Positions 24,221-35,699 of a stretch of 64,000 bases of DNA are shown here, piece by piece. The translations under genes and the position numbers were made by a program. The stretch is from the NCBI RefSeq assembly GCF_005239225.2, contig NC_133291.1, forward strand, positions 2,604,001 to 2,668,000, in the 5' to 3' direction. How positions within the stretch are numbered: position 1 is the stretch's first letter; every line of letters starts with the position of its first letter. Source of the stretch: Populus alba (Eukaryota; Streptophyta; Magnoliopsida; Malpighiales; Salicaceae). The notes beneath the pieces are model-generated. The model saw only the letters and a list, made by a program, of their open reading frames with translations. It ran no database searches and had not been told where the DNA came from.

Positions 24221-24543
24221 TGAGTTGTTTGAACGTACGGTGATAATTATTTATTATAATATTTTTTTTATTTAAAAATATATTAAAATTATTTTTTATA
24301 TATTTTAAAAAATATTTTTATACGAAATAATCTAAATAAATTAAAAAATAAATTTCCTCTTATTTTTTAACCTTTTTTTTTTTTAACTTGTTAAGTTTAA
24401 CAGTTATATATTCTTCGATGGATTTTGAGTTGTTTGTAAGTACGGTGATAATTATTTATTATAATATTTTTTATTTAAAATATATTAAAATTATTTTTTA
24501 TATTTTAAAAAATATTTTTTATATGAAATAATATAAATAAATT
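24221..24543. repeat. direct repeat of an AT-rich MITE-like unit (two copies)
   Basis: 24221-24345 and 24423-24543 both begin TGAGTTGTTTG, continue A-GTACGGTGATAATTATT and end with TAAATAAATT. The body is the AT-rich inverted-arm repeat. The pair lies upstream of the NF-YB leader. Confidence 0.75.
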
Positions 24544-25374
24544 TTAACGAAAAGCAAGTTGAACCACTCTGCTAAACACACCATTTTATTATATGTTAAA
24601 ACCACGGTTTTTCTTTATTAAACTAGTTATATGACATGTGCTTTGTTGTAATTTAGATAATTTTTTTTGACAAAAAAATAAATATACAAGCTTTTTAATT
24701 ATTATTTTTTAAATTTAACTGTAAATTAAAAGATCTATGAGAACTATTTGTGTTATTAAATACAAAAAAAAGCAAAATGTTAACATGTTTATTTAACTTG
24801 TCTAACTACAAGTTGAATAATTTTTTTTTTAATGAAAAGAATTATTGTGCAGGTATTTTTAATGTGTTTTTTTATATTAAGTAAAAAATATAACTGTGAA
24901 TCATAAAATCGATATTTGTATATAACAAAAATCATATATATTAATAAAAATATATAAGACTTCAAACTAATTTTTGATATAACTGTAAAACAAAATAATA
25001 TTACAATGATACAATAAAACATTATTTGTGGAATAATTTTTAAAAACAAAAGGTGAAAATACATAAAAACAAAAAAACAAAAAGAATTGAATAAATTGAC
25101 TAAGTATAAAAAAAATTAAAAAAAAAAATTAAAAAAAAATAAAATCATAAATTTAGCATGCAGGTTATAATTTTTTTTTTTTAAAAAAAAAAAAAAAACA
25201 TACTAGGATAGGCTGCTCCGACGTGCTTTTTGACACATAATTTGACGTGTTTTTTTTGTGGAGTTTAAGGATTTGTAGAGAAATCGTGGGTTCGAAGGTA
25301 AGAGGATTTTGACGGAATTTGGAAGTCGTTGTAAGTGTCGGCCACAGAATAAGAGAAATGCCGTGTTGTTATGG

Positions 25375-25690
25375 CTGCGTTGGTTTACTTGGAATTTTTG
25401 TGTTTGAAATATAGAAAGTTGTTTGTTAACATACTAAATTGTATTTTTTTATAATAGGATTTATTAAAAATTTAACTTTGAAATTTAATTTTTGAGAAAT
25501 AGTTTTTATATGTTTTTGTAATTTAGTTTCATAAAATTATATTTATTTTTGTGTTTTAAAAATATTTTTAAAAAAAATTATCTTTTTTTTTCAGATTATT
25601 TCAATGTGTTTATACAAAAAATAATTTTTTAAAAATAAAAAATAATTTTAATATATTTTCAAATAAAAAATATTTTAAAAATAATCCCAA
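25375..25690. repeat. AT-rich MITE-like repeat
   Basis: Shows the characteristic TTTCAGATTATTTCAATGTG centre and A-rich right arm (AATATTTTAAAAATAAT). It is longer than its relatives and may be two fused copies. Confidence 0.4.
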
Positions 25691-26433
25691 CCATATAATT
25701 ACTAAACATTTTATACATATATTTTATTATATATAAATTTTAATTATTTTTTTTACCAAATACATATTTAAATCTAATCTAAAAAGCAAACGTATATGTG
25801 TCCGTGTGACAGTGTAAGAGCCTGAATTGGATTCGAGGTAGGTGTGGATGGGAGTTGTGTCTGGCGGGTGGAAAACGATGTCGTTGCTGTAGAGCAATCT
25901 CGGGCTTGTCATTCTTGTTTCTTAGAAGTTTTTTAAAATCTCAATTTTGGTTGGAATAAATGCCAAATGTAAATATTATCTACTAATTCTGATTTGTAAT
26001 TCAACCTTACTTTAGTTGTGGAAAATTTTATGGTGGTGAAAGAGTGAGCAGTAATATCTTATTTGATTATTTTCTGAAGTCTAGAAAAATAAAATGTATG
26101 ATATATAAAATAATAAAAATATCTTCACTTTAAAACATAGATCTAGATAATAACTACTAAAATATAATTAGTTATTTTTTAAATACTATAAAAATCATCA
26201 TTAATTAGTTGTGAGGTACTAATAATTATTCTTTAATAAACTACATCAGTGATGTGGTTATAACAAATTTTATTCATACTATCATTTTCTTAATTTAATA
26301 AACAAACTTAGGAAATTGTTTTTCATGATGGATAGATTTTATTATTTTTATAATATTGTGACTACGAGATAAAAAAAATAATTTTTTAATAATCCTTTCA
26401 AAAAGACAGATAAAGATAAACATAAGAGAAGAA

Positions 26434-26437
<4 letters not shown>

Positions 26438-26471
<34 letters not shown>
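26438..26471. repeat. (TA)n microsatellite
   Basis: Uninterrupted TA repeat of about 17 units. Confidence 0.9.
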
Positions 26472-26474
<3 letters not shown>

Positions 26475-27010
26475 AGAAAATTAAAAAGATAGAATTTTTA
26501 TGATGAAATGATTTTCTTTTTTTTTATATCCATTTAATTCTATCCGATATTGCAAATATACGGTAGTTACAAACTGAACAGCATAATTTTTTTAGCTAAG
26601 ATTAGTGAAAGAGTCCAAATCTATCTTAAGCTTAAAAGGGAAAATAAAGAGAATTTATTTATACAAGCAAATGAAAGAAAAAGAAAAAAAGAAAAAAAAA
26701 AATTTGGTCCTCGTTGCATTACTTGATGTATGTGAGATTGGAATTTTGATACACCGCACCCTACAAATCTCCAACCAAGAATATCCATTTTGAACGTTTG
26801 CCATTGAAACCCAAAACGGAAGCTAAAACAAACATACCATTTCTGCAACAACAATGGCAACTCTCCAAAAACATACCCCTTCATTCTCCATAGTCACAAC
26901 TCAAATCCAACAACTGTATTCTTGCATCTCTATAAGAATACAACAGACACCACTGTTGATTTCCCCATTTTGTCTCTCATTTCTGAGAACCAAATCACAG
27001 TTAAACAGCC

Positions 27011-28282
27011 ATGGAATCCTCGACGGTGCCCTCTTCTCCCTCTGTTTTGAATTCCATGGTGACCCCAGAAGAGTTCAAGATTTTTCACACCATTGACAGA
27101 ACCCTCTATACTAGACTTACTGTCAATCTTGATCGCGACCCCGCAGAGTCCATGCAAGTTATGGCCTTATGGATTTGGCTTGAAAAGGAGGCACGTGATA
27201 ATTTAGTGGACAAGATGCTGTCATTGCCTGATGCCCTTGTCAATTCTCTAGCAGATGAGGCTGTTCTTTGTTTGAATTGCCTAGAGACCGACCGGTTCCA
27301 CTTCTCTCCAGAAAGTATGAACGATGAAGTTCCTTTGACCCGACAATTGACAAAAACTGGCCTCTCCCTTCGTTTTTTCCATGACAATCGACCTGGTATT
27401 CTTCGCGTGCTCACAAAGATCATCGACGAAGTTTGCGCAAGAGCTTTCGAAGATATTTCGCGACAAGTCATCGAAAAAAAGGCTGCCGGAAAAGGAAATA
27501 CTATTGTTGCTGAAAATTTTATTGGTCGAGAAGGGAACCCTTCGAATTATTATGGTCCAGCGTTTGATCCTGTGCTGTGTTATAATTCTGCTGCTGCTGG
27601 TGTTTATGGTCTGGGGATCAGTTCCCAGTTCATGGCGCCTAATATTGGAATTTTGCCGGCTTATGACCCTTATGACCTTTCAGTTCAGAGGCAGATTACG
27701 AGTACTGAGAATATCGCCGGAGTACTGAATCGTATAAAGATTGTTAATGGTGATCACCAGGGAGAGAAGGACGTGTATGCTGATAATAGGACTATTTTCT
27801 TGACGTTCTCTAAAGGGTACCCTATTTCAGAAGATGAAATCAGAGACTTTTTCACCAAGTAATTAATCTCTCTATCGATCTCTCTTACATGTCTATATTT
27901 TTTATGTTATAATATAAAATTTTGAGAATGCAAACTCTTAATTTGTATTGAGAAATTATCACATTTTCTAATTAAAAATAGTTTGACTAATTATCATCGT
28001 TTAATTTCTGGTCATAGGAAGCGTGGAGATTGCATTGAGGCAATTTATATGCAAGAAGTCTCGACAGAGGAGCAGCCACTGTATGCACGCCTTGTTGTGA
28101 CCTCTGCTGCCGTCATTCACAGCGTTCTTCAGGGACAGAGCAAGGCAAAGTTCACCATTAATGGAAAACATGTTTGGGCCAGGAAATATGTCCCCAAGAA
28201 TCCTAAGTCGTCGTCTCCACCAAAGTCACCAACATCACCACAGCCGACCTCACCCGCCGCTGAACCATCATGCGTGAACTGA
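27011..28282 (+). CDS. plant-specific protein with C-terminal RRM-like domain
   Basis: Two exons, 27011-27858 and 28018-28282, joined by a GT-AG intron that completes a Lys codon (FFT-K-KRGDC); total 370 aa. The N-terminal ~100 residues (EEFKIFHTIDRTLYTRLTV, RDPAESMQVMALWIWLEK) form a conserved-looking helical block. The middle is variable, with PAYDPYDL. The last third is RRM-like: RTIFLTFSKGYPISEDEIRD (beta1/alpha1), CIEAIYMQEV (beta2), QPLYARLVVTSAAVIHSVL (beta3/alpha2) and INGKHVWARKYVPK (beta4). RNP1 aromatics are poorly kept, so RNA binding is uncertain. The tail is Ser/Pro-rich (KSPTSPQPTSP). It resembles an uncharacterised plant RRM family; I know no gene name. An ATG at 26854 opens an overlapping frame to 27096 that could act as a uORF if the leader reaches it. 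Confidence 0.85.
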
Positions 28283-28869
28283 GTTTGATAATCATTTTCG
28301 AGTTTCGAGACAAAATTTTGAATTTATATTTAAATTGAGTTTGACAATATTAAAATATTCATATTCTATTTATTATTTATCAAATAAAATAATTATTAAA
28401 TTAATACCAAACTATTGTTATAAAATAGCTTATGAGATAAATAAATAAATAAAATTTTATCTCACATTAAAAAGAAAAAAAGATTTTGTTGTGCTTTATA
28501 ATACGAAAAAATACTAAATTAATAGATTTAGATATTAAAAAAAAAATTAGGGAGAAAACTCCACGTCAATTAAATCTTTATATAGATTAAAATAAACATT
28601 TAAACAGTGACATTATAGATTTGATTCTCTAATTTTAGAATATGGTTTTAAATATAATAGAGTTTATAAATGTATTTATTCTAAATTTATAAATGATTTT
28701 GGTATAGTAAAATGTCTTTATCTAGCCTCAAAATTCAAAACTAAAAACTTAAATAGGATAGATACAATTTTAGGTATCGAAAAAAGAAAGCATAGTGAGG
28801 GATTTTGTTATTTGTTAAAGTTTTTTTTAAAAGTCCAATAATTTGAATATCAAATAAGCACATACCCCA
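28283..28869. other. 3' flank of the RRM-like gene, no gene seen
   Basis: AT-rich DNA that includes the probable 3'UTR. No coding signal or clear repeat apart from short TAAA runs at 28440. Confidence 0.5.
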
Positions 28870-30560
28870 TATGATATTTCTTTTAAGTTGACAAAAAATA
28901 TTGATAGATCAATTGCTCATATTTAACATATTAGTATAATTGGTAGGTTAATGTATATCATGCATTGTATAGGATTAGATACTGCTTTCACAATGTGCAA
29001 ATTATCTAGATACACAAGAGATCTCAACATCGATCATTGAAAAAAAATTACAAAAGTACTTGGTTACTTGAAAAGGATTATGAATTTTAGATTATTTATA
29101 ATAATTTTATGGTTGTACTTGAAGGTTATACTAATGTTAGTTTGATAACTAGTGCGAGTAATAATTCAACTTCTATATGAATATCTATTCTAGGAGGCGA
29201 TGTTATTTCTTGGATTTTAAAAAAACAAACATGTCTACCTAGTTTTGCAATGGAATCCGAGTAGGGCTGAGCATTTCCGGTTCGGTCCGGTTTTAAACCA
29301 AAATAAACATCCAAACCGAATTTATTTTTTTTAATTTTTTGAACCGAACCGAACCGAAAACCGGTTCAAACCGATTAATTTCGGTTCGGTTTGGTTTTTT
29401 TCCCTTCCAAACCGATTAAACCCAATGGTCCTCTATGCTTCTCCTACAAATCTCAACCCTGCAAATCAAGCAAAAAACCCAAGACCCAAACATTGTAATT
29501 AATCAAATGGCAGGGGGTTCCACGGAAATGAAAAACAAAAGAAAATGAAGGGATCTACTAGTAGAGGGTAAAGTGAGAGAGATGCAGAGAACTTCAATGA
29601 CGGGCACTGCATTTATGCCGAAGCCGAGGAACTGAACCAATTCCTTTAAAGGCTGGCATCTTGGACTGATAAAGGATCAACTAGGAAGACTGGGCAGAAA
29701 TCTTCTCACAACCAATTACTAAAAGTTGAAGACCACAAGCTGCTCATATTTGACTGTCTTTTCAAGTCGTGCTTTTTAAATCCATTGAATAGCTGCCTTG
29801 TGATTAAACTATGCCTTGTTGCATCCGGGGACTCAAGTGAGAGACGGGGGGGCGGGGGGGAAAGTGAGACTGTGAGAGACAGAGAAGGGAGAGAGGGTGG
29901 GGCGGGGGGGTAAAGTGAGAGACGGGGCGGCTAGGGTTAGGAAATGTTTCTATTTATACTTGTATTTTTTTTTTAAGTGCTGGACCTGCTGGTTGATTGA
30001 ACCGGTTCGGTTCGGTTCAATCGGTTTCAGACTTTAGAAACCAGAACCGAACCGAACCAGAATTTTTTTGTGATTTTTTAATCGGTTAATTTGGTTTTTT
30101 TTTTCGGTTCGGTTTTTTCAGTTATTTTTTTTCCGGTTTTCTCGGTTTAATCGGTTTATCGGTTTTTTTGCTCACCCTTAAATCCGAGTTTACAGCTCTT
30201 GCAGCTGCGAGCAAGGAAATGAAATGGTTGGAAAATATATTATTGGATATTAAGTTGTGGCTACAATCGATGTCATCTATTTTTTTATACTGTGATAGTC
30301 AAACAACCATGCATGATGCATTTAATAAAATTCATAATGAAAAATCTAGACATATCCACTTAAAACATTAATATATAAGGCAATTAATTTATGATGGGAT
30401 ACTTATCATTGTGTATTAGATCTTGTAATAATCTAGCAAATCATTTCATTAAAGGTCTTTTAAGAGATTTAGTTACAAGTACTTATACATGAAATCTCTA
30501 GCCAAGTTATTCAATTAATTTGTCTGAAGAGTTGCATTTTGAATTTTACAAACATACTGA
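28870..30560 (+). pseudogene. decayed Ty1/copia pol fragment (RT end and RNase H), split by a hAT element
   Basis: The 28870-29261 part translates to copia-like blocks: IGRLMYIMHCIGLDTAFTMC, KLSRYTRDLNIDH, VLGYLKRIMNF, VVLEGYTNV, LGGDVISWILKKQTC and AMESE. It breaks off at 29261 and resumes at 30189 with FTALAAASKEMKWLENILLD, LYCDSQTTMHDAF, KSRHIHLKH and, after a stop, CNNLANHFIKGLLRDLVTST. These are the RNase H and C-terminal blocks of copia pol. Trp codons have become stops (IDH-stop) and frameshifts are present, so it is dead. No LTRs were identified. The tail (about 30490-30740) is repeated at 38670-38900. Confidence 0.85.
29262..30180. mobile_element. non-autonomous hAT-type element inserted in the copia relic
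   Basis: The ends are TAGGGCTGAGCA and TGCTCACCCTTA, inverted repeats matching at 10 of 12 bases. Flanks are perfect 8-bp direct repeats AATCCGAG (29254-29261 and 30181-30188). Removing the element rejoins the copia frame exactly at MESE/FTAL. Both subterminal regions are full of CGGTTCGGTT and AACCGAACCG repeats, common in plant hAT elements. The 919-bp interior includes G-rich purine tracts (29840-29930) and no transposase frame. Confidence 0.9.
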
Positions 30561-31256
30561 TTAAAAAAATGTCTCTTTAAACTCTATATATATCTTGGCT
30601 TGAAAGAGTATTATTTTTTCTTATAAATATTAGTTTAATGTTGACAGAAATCAATTAAAAAACAATCTTACTTTTCCCCCTAATTTTTTCTCGATAAACT
30701 TTATGTCCATGTTTGTGATAAATAAAATAATTTTTTTTTAAGAAACTTATAAAAATTATTGCCTTGTTGTATCTTAAAGACATATTACTTAAATCATATA
30801 GCAAAAATATATTTAAAGCAATTAATATCTTAAAGATGATAATCCTTACTCATGAAAGTTTATTTACTATTCCCACTTACATAACATCTATTCGAGTCAT
30901 TTCAAGATCATATTCACTTTCAGGTCTCAAAAAGACCAATGTATCCCACTAACGAGGCGATAATAAAACTGAGATCTACAATTTAATGGACCGACCACTC
31001 CTATAATTTAACCTTAGCCGAAATATAGCGTTGGGAAAGTAAAAGATATGCAAGCAAGAGCCCATTTTCTTCACAAGTTTGCATTCTTCATGGGCTAAAG
31101 CCCACTTGATGGCTGTTAGGCTAAAGCCTTGTTCTTTATTCTGCTGCAAGTGTTAAGACAAATTTCAATTAATAAGCTTAGGCCTATTAGAAAGCAACGT
31201 CACAGTTCAAACATTACGGCAGGCTAAGCCCAGCCCATTTAAATCAGATCAGCCTA
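30561..31256. other. spacer between the copia relic and the NPF gene
   Basis: The first ~190 bp is shared with 38700-38900, so it belongs to the duplicated segment. The part next to 31256 is the NPF 3' flank. No gene seen. Confidence 0.5.
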
Positions 31257-33821
31257 CTAAGCAGAAGCCTCATTTTCATGATTCTCAGTGTTCTGGTACT
31301 TGAACATCTTGGTACATAACAGGTAGTACCCAAAGTTCAAGAACGCTATCGCCGTCAACAACCAAAATACATAATCTAATCTCCCGTCGTTGATGTTATC
31401 AGGCAACCATCCTGTAGACCGGCGTACGGAATCGATTATTGCTGTGCTTAGATAATATCCAATCCCAATTAACAGTGATATCATAGCAGTAGAAGTGCTT
31501 CTTAGCGACTTTGGGAATTCTTGGTAATACAAGGCAACTTGTCCTGGAAAATGAAAAGCTTCACCAACGCCAATCACGATAAACTGAACCATAAGCCATA
31601 GACCTGACATCGGCACGACTGAGCCGGGTGGTTCGCGGTTAAGGTGATGGGTTCGAACCACACGAAGCCTCCTCGTCTCCACCAAGGCAGATCCCACCAT
31701 AGCGAATATGTTAATGACATGGCCAATACCTATTTGTTGGAGGGGTTTCAGAGATCTTCGAGTCAATTTTTCCCACATTGGGAGCAGGAAACGATCGATG
31801 ATGGAGATTGAGATTGCTGTGGCTAAAATGCTAAATACCAGGAATGACCCAGCTGGGATTTTGAAGTGTGGTCCGAGGTGCCTGTCCATGGTTAGGGCTT
31901 GGAGGACTGTTAGGCTGTTAATCATAGCTATGGTAGTGCTCAATAAGATACTGCTAGACCACAGTGGCATGATTTTGATCAGGGTCTTGAGATCCTCAAC
32001 TTCCTCCACTGTACATAGCCACCAGGAACTTGAATAGGAGCCGTCTGATTTTCGGTCATCTTCAAATCTTAGCGCTGCACAATTCAAAAATCTGCGTGGA
32101 AATTATTGTCGTCTACTCAGTGTTTTTCATGGCAAGGAGAAGCAACCAGAAAGGTACTGAAGATCAAGAAGAAAGTTTGTAATAATTTCAGTCAAAAAAC
32201 AACTCAATTTCATATAAAATTTCTACAATTCTCAAACAATATTTACAAATTACTGTGAATTTCAAAAGGAATAAGTTGTGCCACACGATTATGAGTCTGA
32301 TTTTTTTAAAAAAAATACAAAAATCATATTGCTGATAGTATAGCTTGCTTTGCATGTGGGGGCAGGTAAAGTGTCAATGTCCTCCTGTACCATTGCTAAA
32401 TTAATTGGAGAAGAATCTCTAAAGTTAATATACAGAATATTTCTTTGGATTTTGCACATACGATACAAGTTAACGTGACTCATTCTTCTCCAATTTAACT
32501 GGCTGAATAAATAATTTATCAGACCGCTGATCCTCCATGAAAAACACCACTATTAATTAAATAACTAATCCCTTGCTGAAAGCCATGAAAGCAAAGTTAA
32601 GCACCGAACCACTATTATTAAAATTTATTTATTTAATTAACTGTATTCCATGACAATACTGCAGAGTGGAGCGCACCTGAGACTTTCAGTTGGACTGCTA
32701 ATCGCCTTTGTGTTGTCTCCGTGAAAATAACCCTGGCTTTGAACAGTTTCCAGTTTCCTTCTTTTTCTAACAGCTGCAACCAAAACACGAGCAATGCCTA
32801 CAAAGGGACTTCCCTTGGGCTTCGTATGGCAATAAAACCTTTTTCCCAACAAAAGCACGGCTAATCCAATGGCATTAGCAACAACACCAATGCCAAACCC
32901 TAATACCCAGCTCACACTATCCTGAACGTAGATGATACCCGTCAAGCTTATGGCACTGGCAAGGTACAGGGTGAAGAAATACCAACTAAAGAAAGTTCCT
33001 TGCTCATTTGGCTTCTTGAATTGATCTGCTCCCATGGTCGATATCGTGAAGCGCGTGCCTCCTACTCCCAAGGAAGCTAATGCTAGCGCCAAGTAGAGTA
33101 CTGCATATTGAAGCTTTGATGGGGCTTCACAAGCAAGTGATCCAATCACACATGTTGGGGGTCTCAAGGAATGGATTGTAGATGCTAGAGTCAGCAAGAT
33201 CAAGCTCTGCAGAAAGTTGAGTTAAAAATCATAAAATGATCAGGGACAAAATTTACAGTTCAGGAAAAATTTATAAACATCCATATAGAGATTTCAAAAG
33301 AGAAAAACAAGGGCGAAAACACAGTAAAAAAAAACCATTATGCAGACTTGCAAAGAACAGAGACTCACCAGTAAAGAAACAAAGGCGAAAACACTAACGA
33401 CGTAGAAGGAGCTGAAGAAAGAGTCGGCAATGACAGCCCCAGCAATGGGAAAGAGGCTGTAGCAACCGAGTATGATATTATTGATTTGAGTAGCATTAAT
33501 GCTCTTTATGTTCATTACAGTTACCAGAAATACTATCAAATTCGACGACCCCGCTCCGGCTGCTAGTGTAAGACCCATCACAGCTCCTGTGTACACATGC
33601 TAAAAAATTAGAAATATTGCAATATCAGTAAATATAACGTTTAAACAGCATAATTAACTCTATCTAAGAACAAGAGTTGCGAAAAATACTTGACAAAAAG
33701 AGATTAAAGAAAGGGAAGATTCACCTATAATGAAAGGGAAGGTAGTCCATCCTCCTCGTTTGCTGTGCTTCATTGACGGTGCTTGGTCACTTGGAATGGA
33801 GGTGGTTTGCAAGGATTCCAT
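31257..33821 (-). CDS. NPF2: NRT1/PTR family (NPF) transporter, NPF2/NAXT-like
   Basis: Four exons on the minus strand: 33725-33821, 33369-33586, 32677-33206 and 31257-32091. All are GT-AG (exon 3 donor GTGCGC) and in frame, giving 559 aa, normal for NPF. A short hydrophilic N-terminus (KHSKRGGWTTFPFII) leads into hydrophobic segments including LGCYSLFPIAGAVIADSFF, SLGVGGTRFTISTMGADQF, GTFFSWYFFTLYLASAIS, SGLWLMVQFIVIGVGEAFHF and LDYVFWLLTAIAFLNFGYYL, matching the 12-helix PTR fold. The first helix has AVMGLTLAAGAGSSN where most NPF members carry ExxE[K/R], as I recall for the NPF2.3-2.7 (NAXT) group. The likely role is passive or atypical nitrate/anion transport at the plasma membrane. A TATA box lies 84 bp upstream. 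It is the only complete copy in an array of broken relatives. Confidence 0.92.
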
Positions 33822-33904
33822 TCTCTCTCTTCTTCTTTTTTTTTCTCAAGGCAGTCTCGGAACAGGGCTATAGTTGTGCTGTTGGTGGCGTGACATCTAC
33901 TTGG

Positions 33905-33911
33905 TTTTATA
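33905..33911 (-). promoter_or_regulatory. TATA box of the NPF gene
   Basis: The minus strand reads AGTATAAAACCAAG, ending 84 bp above the ATG at 33821. This would put transcription start near 33875 and give a leader of about 50 nt. Confidence 0.55.
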
Positions 33912-34017
33912 CTGGCGTGAAGCTCACAATTATGACCAAAATAATTATTGAAATTGACAAATATTTGAGTTATGAATTAATCACTTCTCTCCCTATCTCT
34001 TTTTTTCTTAAAATGTA

Positions 34018-34200
34018 ACTTGAAATCTTGGTCTAGTGATGGTAGAGTTCCTTTTCTCTACATCAAAATTCAAATTTTATTGTGCACGCCTGTTATTCCC
34101 GCGGTGTCTTTCATGCTTATTGGATTTGCAGGATGTTCAGTGGACCGTGGGATTAGTCGTGGTGCTCGCAAGCTGGCCCGGACACCTACATAAATAAATA
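34018..34200 (+). mobile_element. tRNA-type SINE (Au-like)
   Basis: The body has an A-box-like GGTCTAGTGATGGTAGAG, a decayed B-box region, and the characteristic 3' module GTGGGATTAGTCGTGGTG then CAAGCTGGCCCGGACACC, ending in a short TAAATAAATAAA tail. It is flanked by AAAATGTA at 34010-34017 and 34201-34208, a likely target duplication. The 3' module recurs, on the other strand and more decayed, at 35375, 48955 and 54243. Confidence 0.75.
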
Positions 34201-34537
34201 AAAATGTATTTTTTCTGTAATTAATATAATTTTGATTTATTGGAAGTGCTTTGTACGTAAGACAGATTGATAATTAATGTTTACACTTACTAATTGATGA
34301 TGGGGATGATACATAAAGGAAATTATTATTTTTAAGTCAAGACTTTCACAAGTATCTATAGATAATCTTGAATGATGCTACTCCCCCCACTTATTTAATG
34401 CATAAATTGACGGCAAATAGAAACGACAATAAATACAGACTTTTGAAAAAGTACAGCCCCACTTATTTAATAATACACAAACTAAAAGAAAGGGTATGCA
34501 AACTCAAGAAATAATAAGGCACGCACCAAAAAAAAAA

Positions 34538-34737
34538 GATATTCAAATTGAAGTAACTATTATGATCGATAATTGCATAAGTATGAATAAACAGTAATTT
34601 TACAATATAATTTAGTTTCTTTGCTAACACAATTAAAAAAAAAGGTATATAGGCTGAAGTAATTGTTATAATTTAGAGACGTTGCATTAGTCTGAATGAA
34701 CAATAATTTTAAAATATGATTTAGTTTCTTTGTTAAT
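34538..34737. repeat. direct repeat of a ~90 bp unit
   Basis: 34538-34625 and 34643-34737 share TGAAGTAA-T-TTAT, TTGCAT-AGT-TGAAT, AACA-TAATTTTA-AATAT and ATTTAGTTTCTTTG-TAA in order. The pair lies between the SINE and the exon-3 NPF relic. Confidence 0.7.
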
Positions 34738-34792
34738 GCATGGATTAATTAATTGATTGATTCCATTTATATCAAGAGTGGAGTTAGCGTAC

Positions 34793-35329
34793 CCGAGACT
34801 TTCAGTTGGACAGCTAGCCAACTGCTTCAATAGGATTTCCACATCCATTATAATAATTTTGCTGGCTTTGAACAGTTTCCACTACCCTTCTTCTCCGAAT
34901 TGCAGCAGCAACTAGACGTGCAATGCTCGCTAAAGGACTTCCCTTCGTCTTGACATGCCGATAAAACTGTTTTCCCAGAAAAAACCACAGCCAAGCCAGT
35001 AGCATTTGCAGTGAGGCAAATGCCAAATCCCAAACCCTAGCTAACACTGTCCTCAATATAGACGGTGGTGGTGGAGCTGGCTAATGGCAGTAGCAACGTA
35101 CAAGGTAAGAAAATACCGACTGAAGAATGTTCCTTGATTATTTGACTTTACAAATTGATCTGCTCCCATTGTTGCAATTGTGATTCGTGTGCCTCCAAGT
35201 CCTAGTGAAGCTAGTGCTAATGCCACATAAAGTACATCATTTTGACAGGGTTTGTGCACATGAACCAATCACACATGGTGGAGGTCTCAAGGAATGGATT
35301 GAAGATGCAAGGGTTAACATGATGCCACC
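34793..35329 (-). pseudogene. NPF pseudogene B: exon 3 only
   Basis: Matches exon 3 of the intact NPF gene end to end, including the acceptor (TTTTCAG) and a donor-like CTCGG/GTACGC. Translated pieces in shifting frames are VLYVALALASLGLGGTRITI, ATMGADQF, GTFFSRYFLTLYVATAIS, then LTANATGLAVVF and FYRHVKTKGSPLASIARL. At least two frame changes break it. Exons 1, 2 and 4 are absent nearby. Confidence 0.88.
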
Positions 35330-35374
35330 CTGAAAATTTTAGTAAAATTATGGAGTGGCATCTTTAACTTATAA

Positions 35375-35512
35375 ATTTTTATTTTTGATTAATACGGGTA
35401 TTCGGTCCAACTTGTATACATCTCGACTAATTTTATTGGCTCTGAAGTTAATGAACATGTAAACCTCTAATGATCCTAAGGTTTGTGGAACTGGAACTAG
35501 TGCCTTTTAATT
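35375..35512 (-). mobile_element. decayed SINE, 3' half, minus strand
   Basis: On the minus strand it reads ATTAGTCGAGATGTATACAA, then GTTGGACCGAATACC, matching the 3' module of the SINE at 34018. Upstream is a B-box remnant (GTTCCAGTTCC). No target duplication seen. Confidence 0.55.
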
Positions 35513-35699
35513 TTTTTTTATAATAATCAAGATATTATTAGTGGAACCGGTTTACCATTAATTAAAGCTATGATAAATTAATTAATTATATATATATAAG
35601 GATTGACAAGCTTCTAAACTGAAAATACTTCACTTATTAGTTCATGATAAAATATTGTTAGGCCTCTAATTAAATCATTTCCGGTGTATGCAAAGTTAT

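Larger units (their letters stand above)
24550..27010. other. intergenic, very AT-rich, no gene seen
   Basis: Contains an AT-rich MITE-like stretch (25375-25690), a TA microsatellite (26438-26471), and poly-A/T runs near 25080-25200. The last ~200 bp is the probable promoter and leader of the RRM-like gene at 27011. Confidence 0.5.

Noticed and set aside
23876..24275. Frames on both strands upstream of NF-YB
   Set aside because: They are the low-complexity pyrimidine leader and its complement; both strands are open only because of G- and A-rich runs.
31257..32087. NPF exon 4 read as a separate 276-aa gene starting MNCAAL
   Set aside because: The ATG is internal: a CACGCAG acceptor four codons upstream joins exon 3 in frame and restores the usual SLRFLNCAAL sequence, giving one 559-aa transporter.
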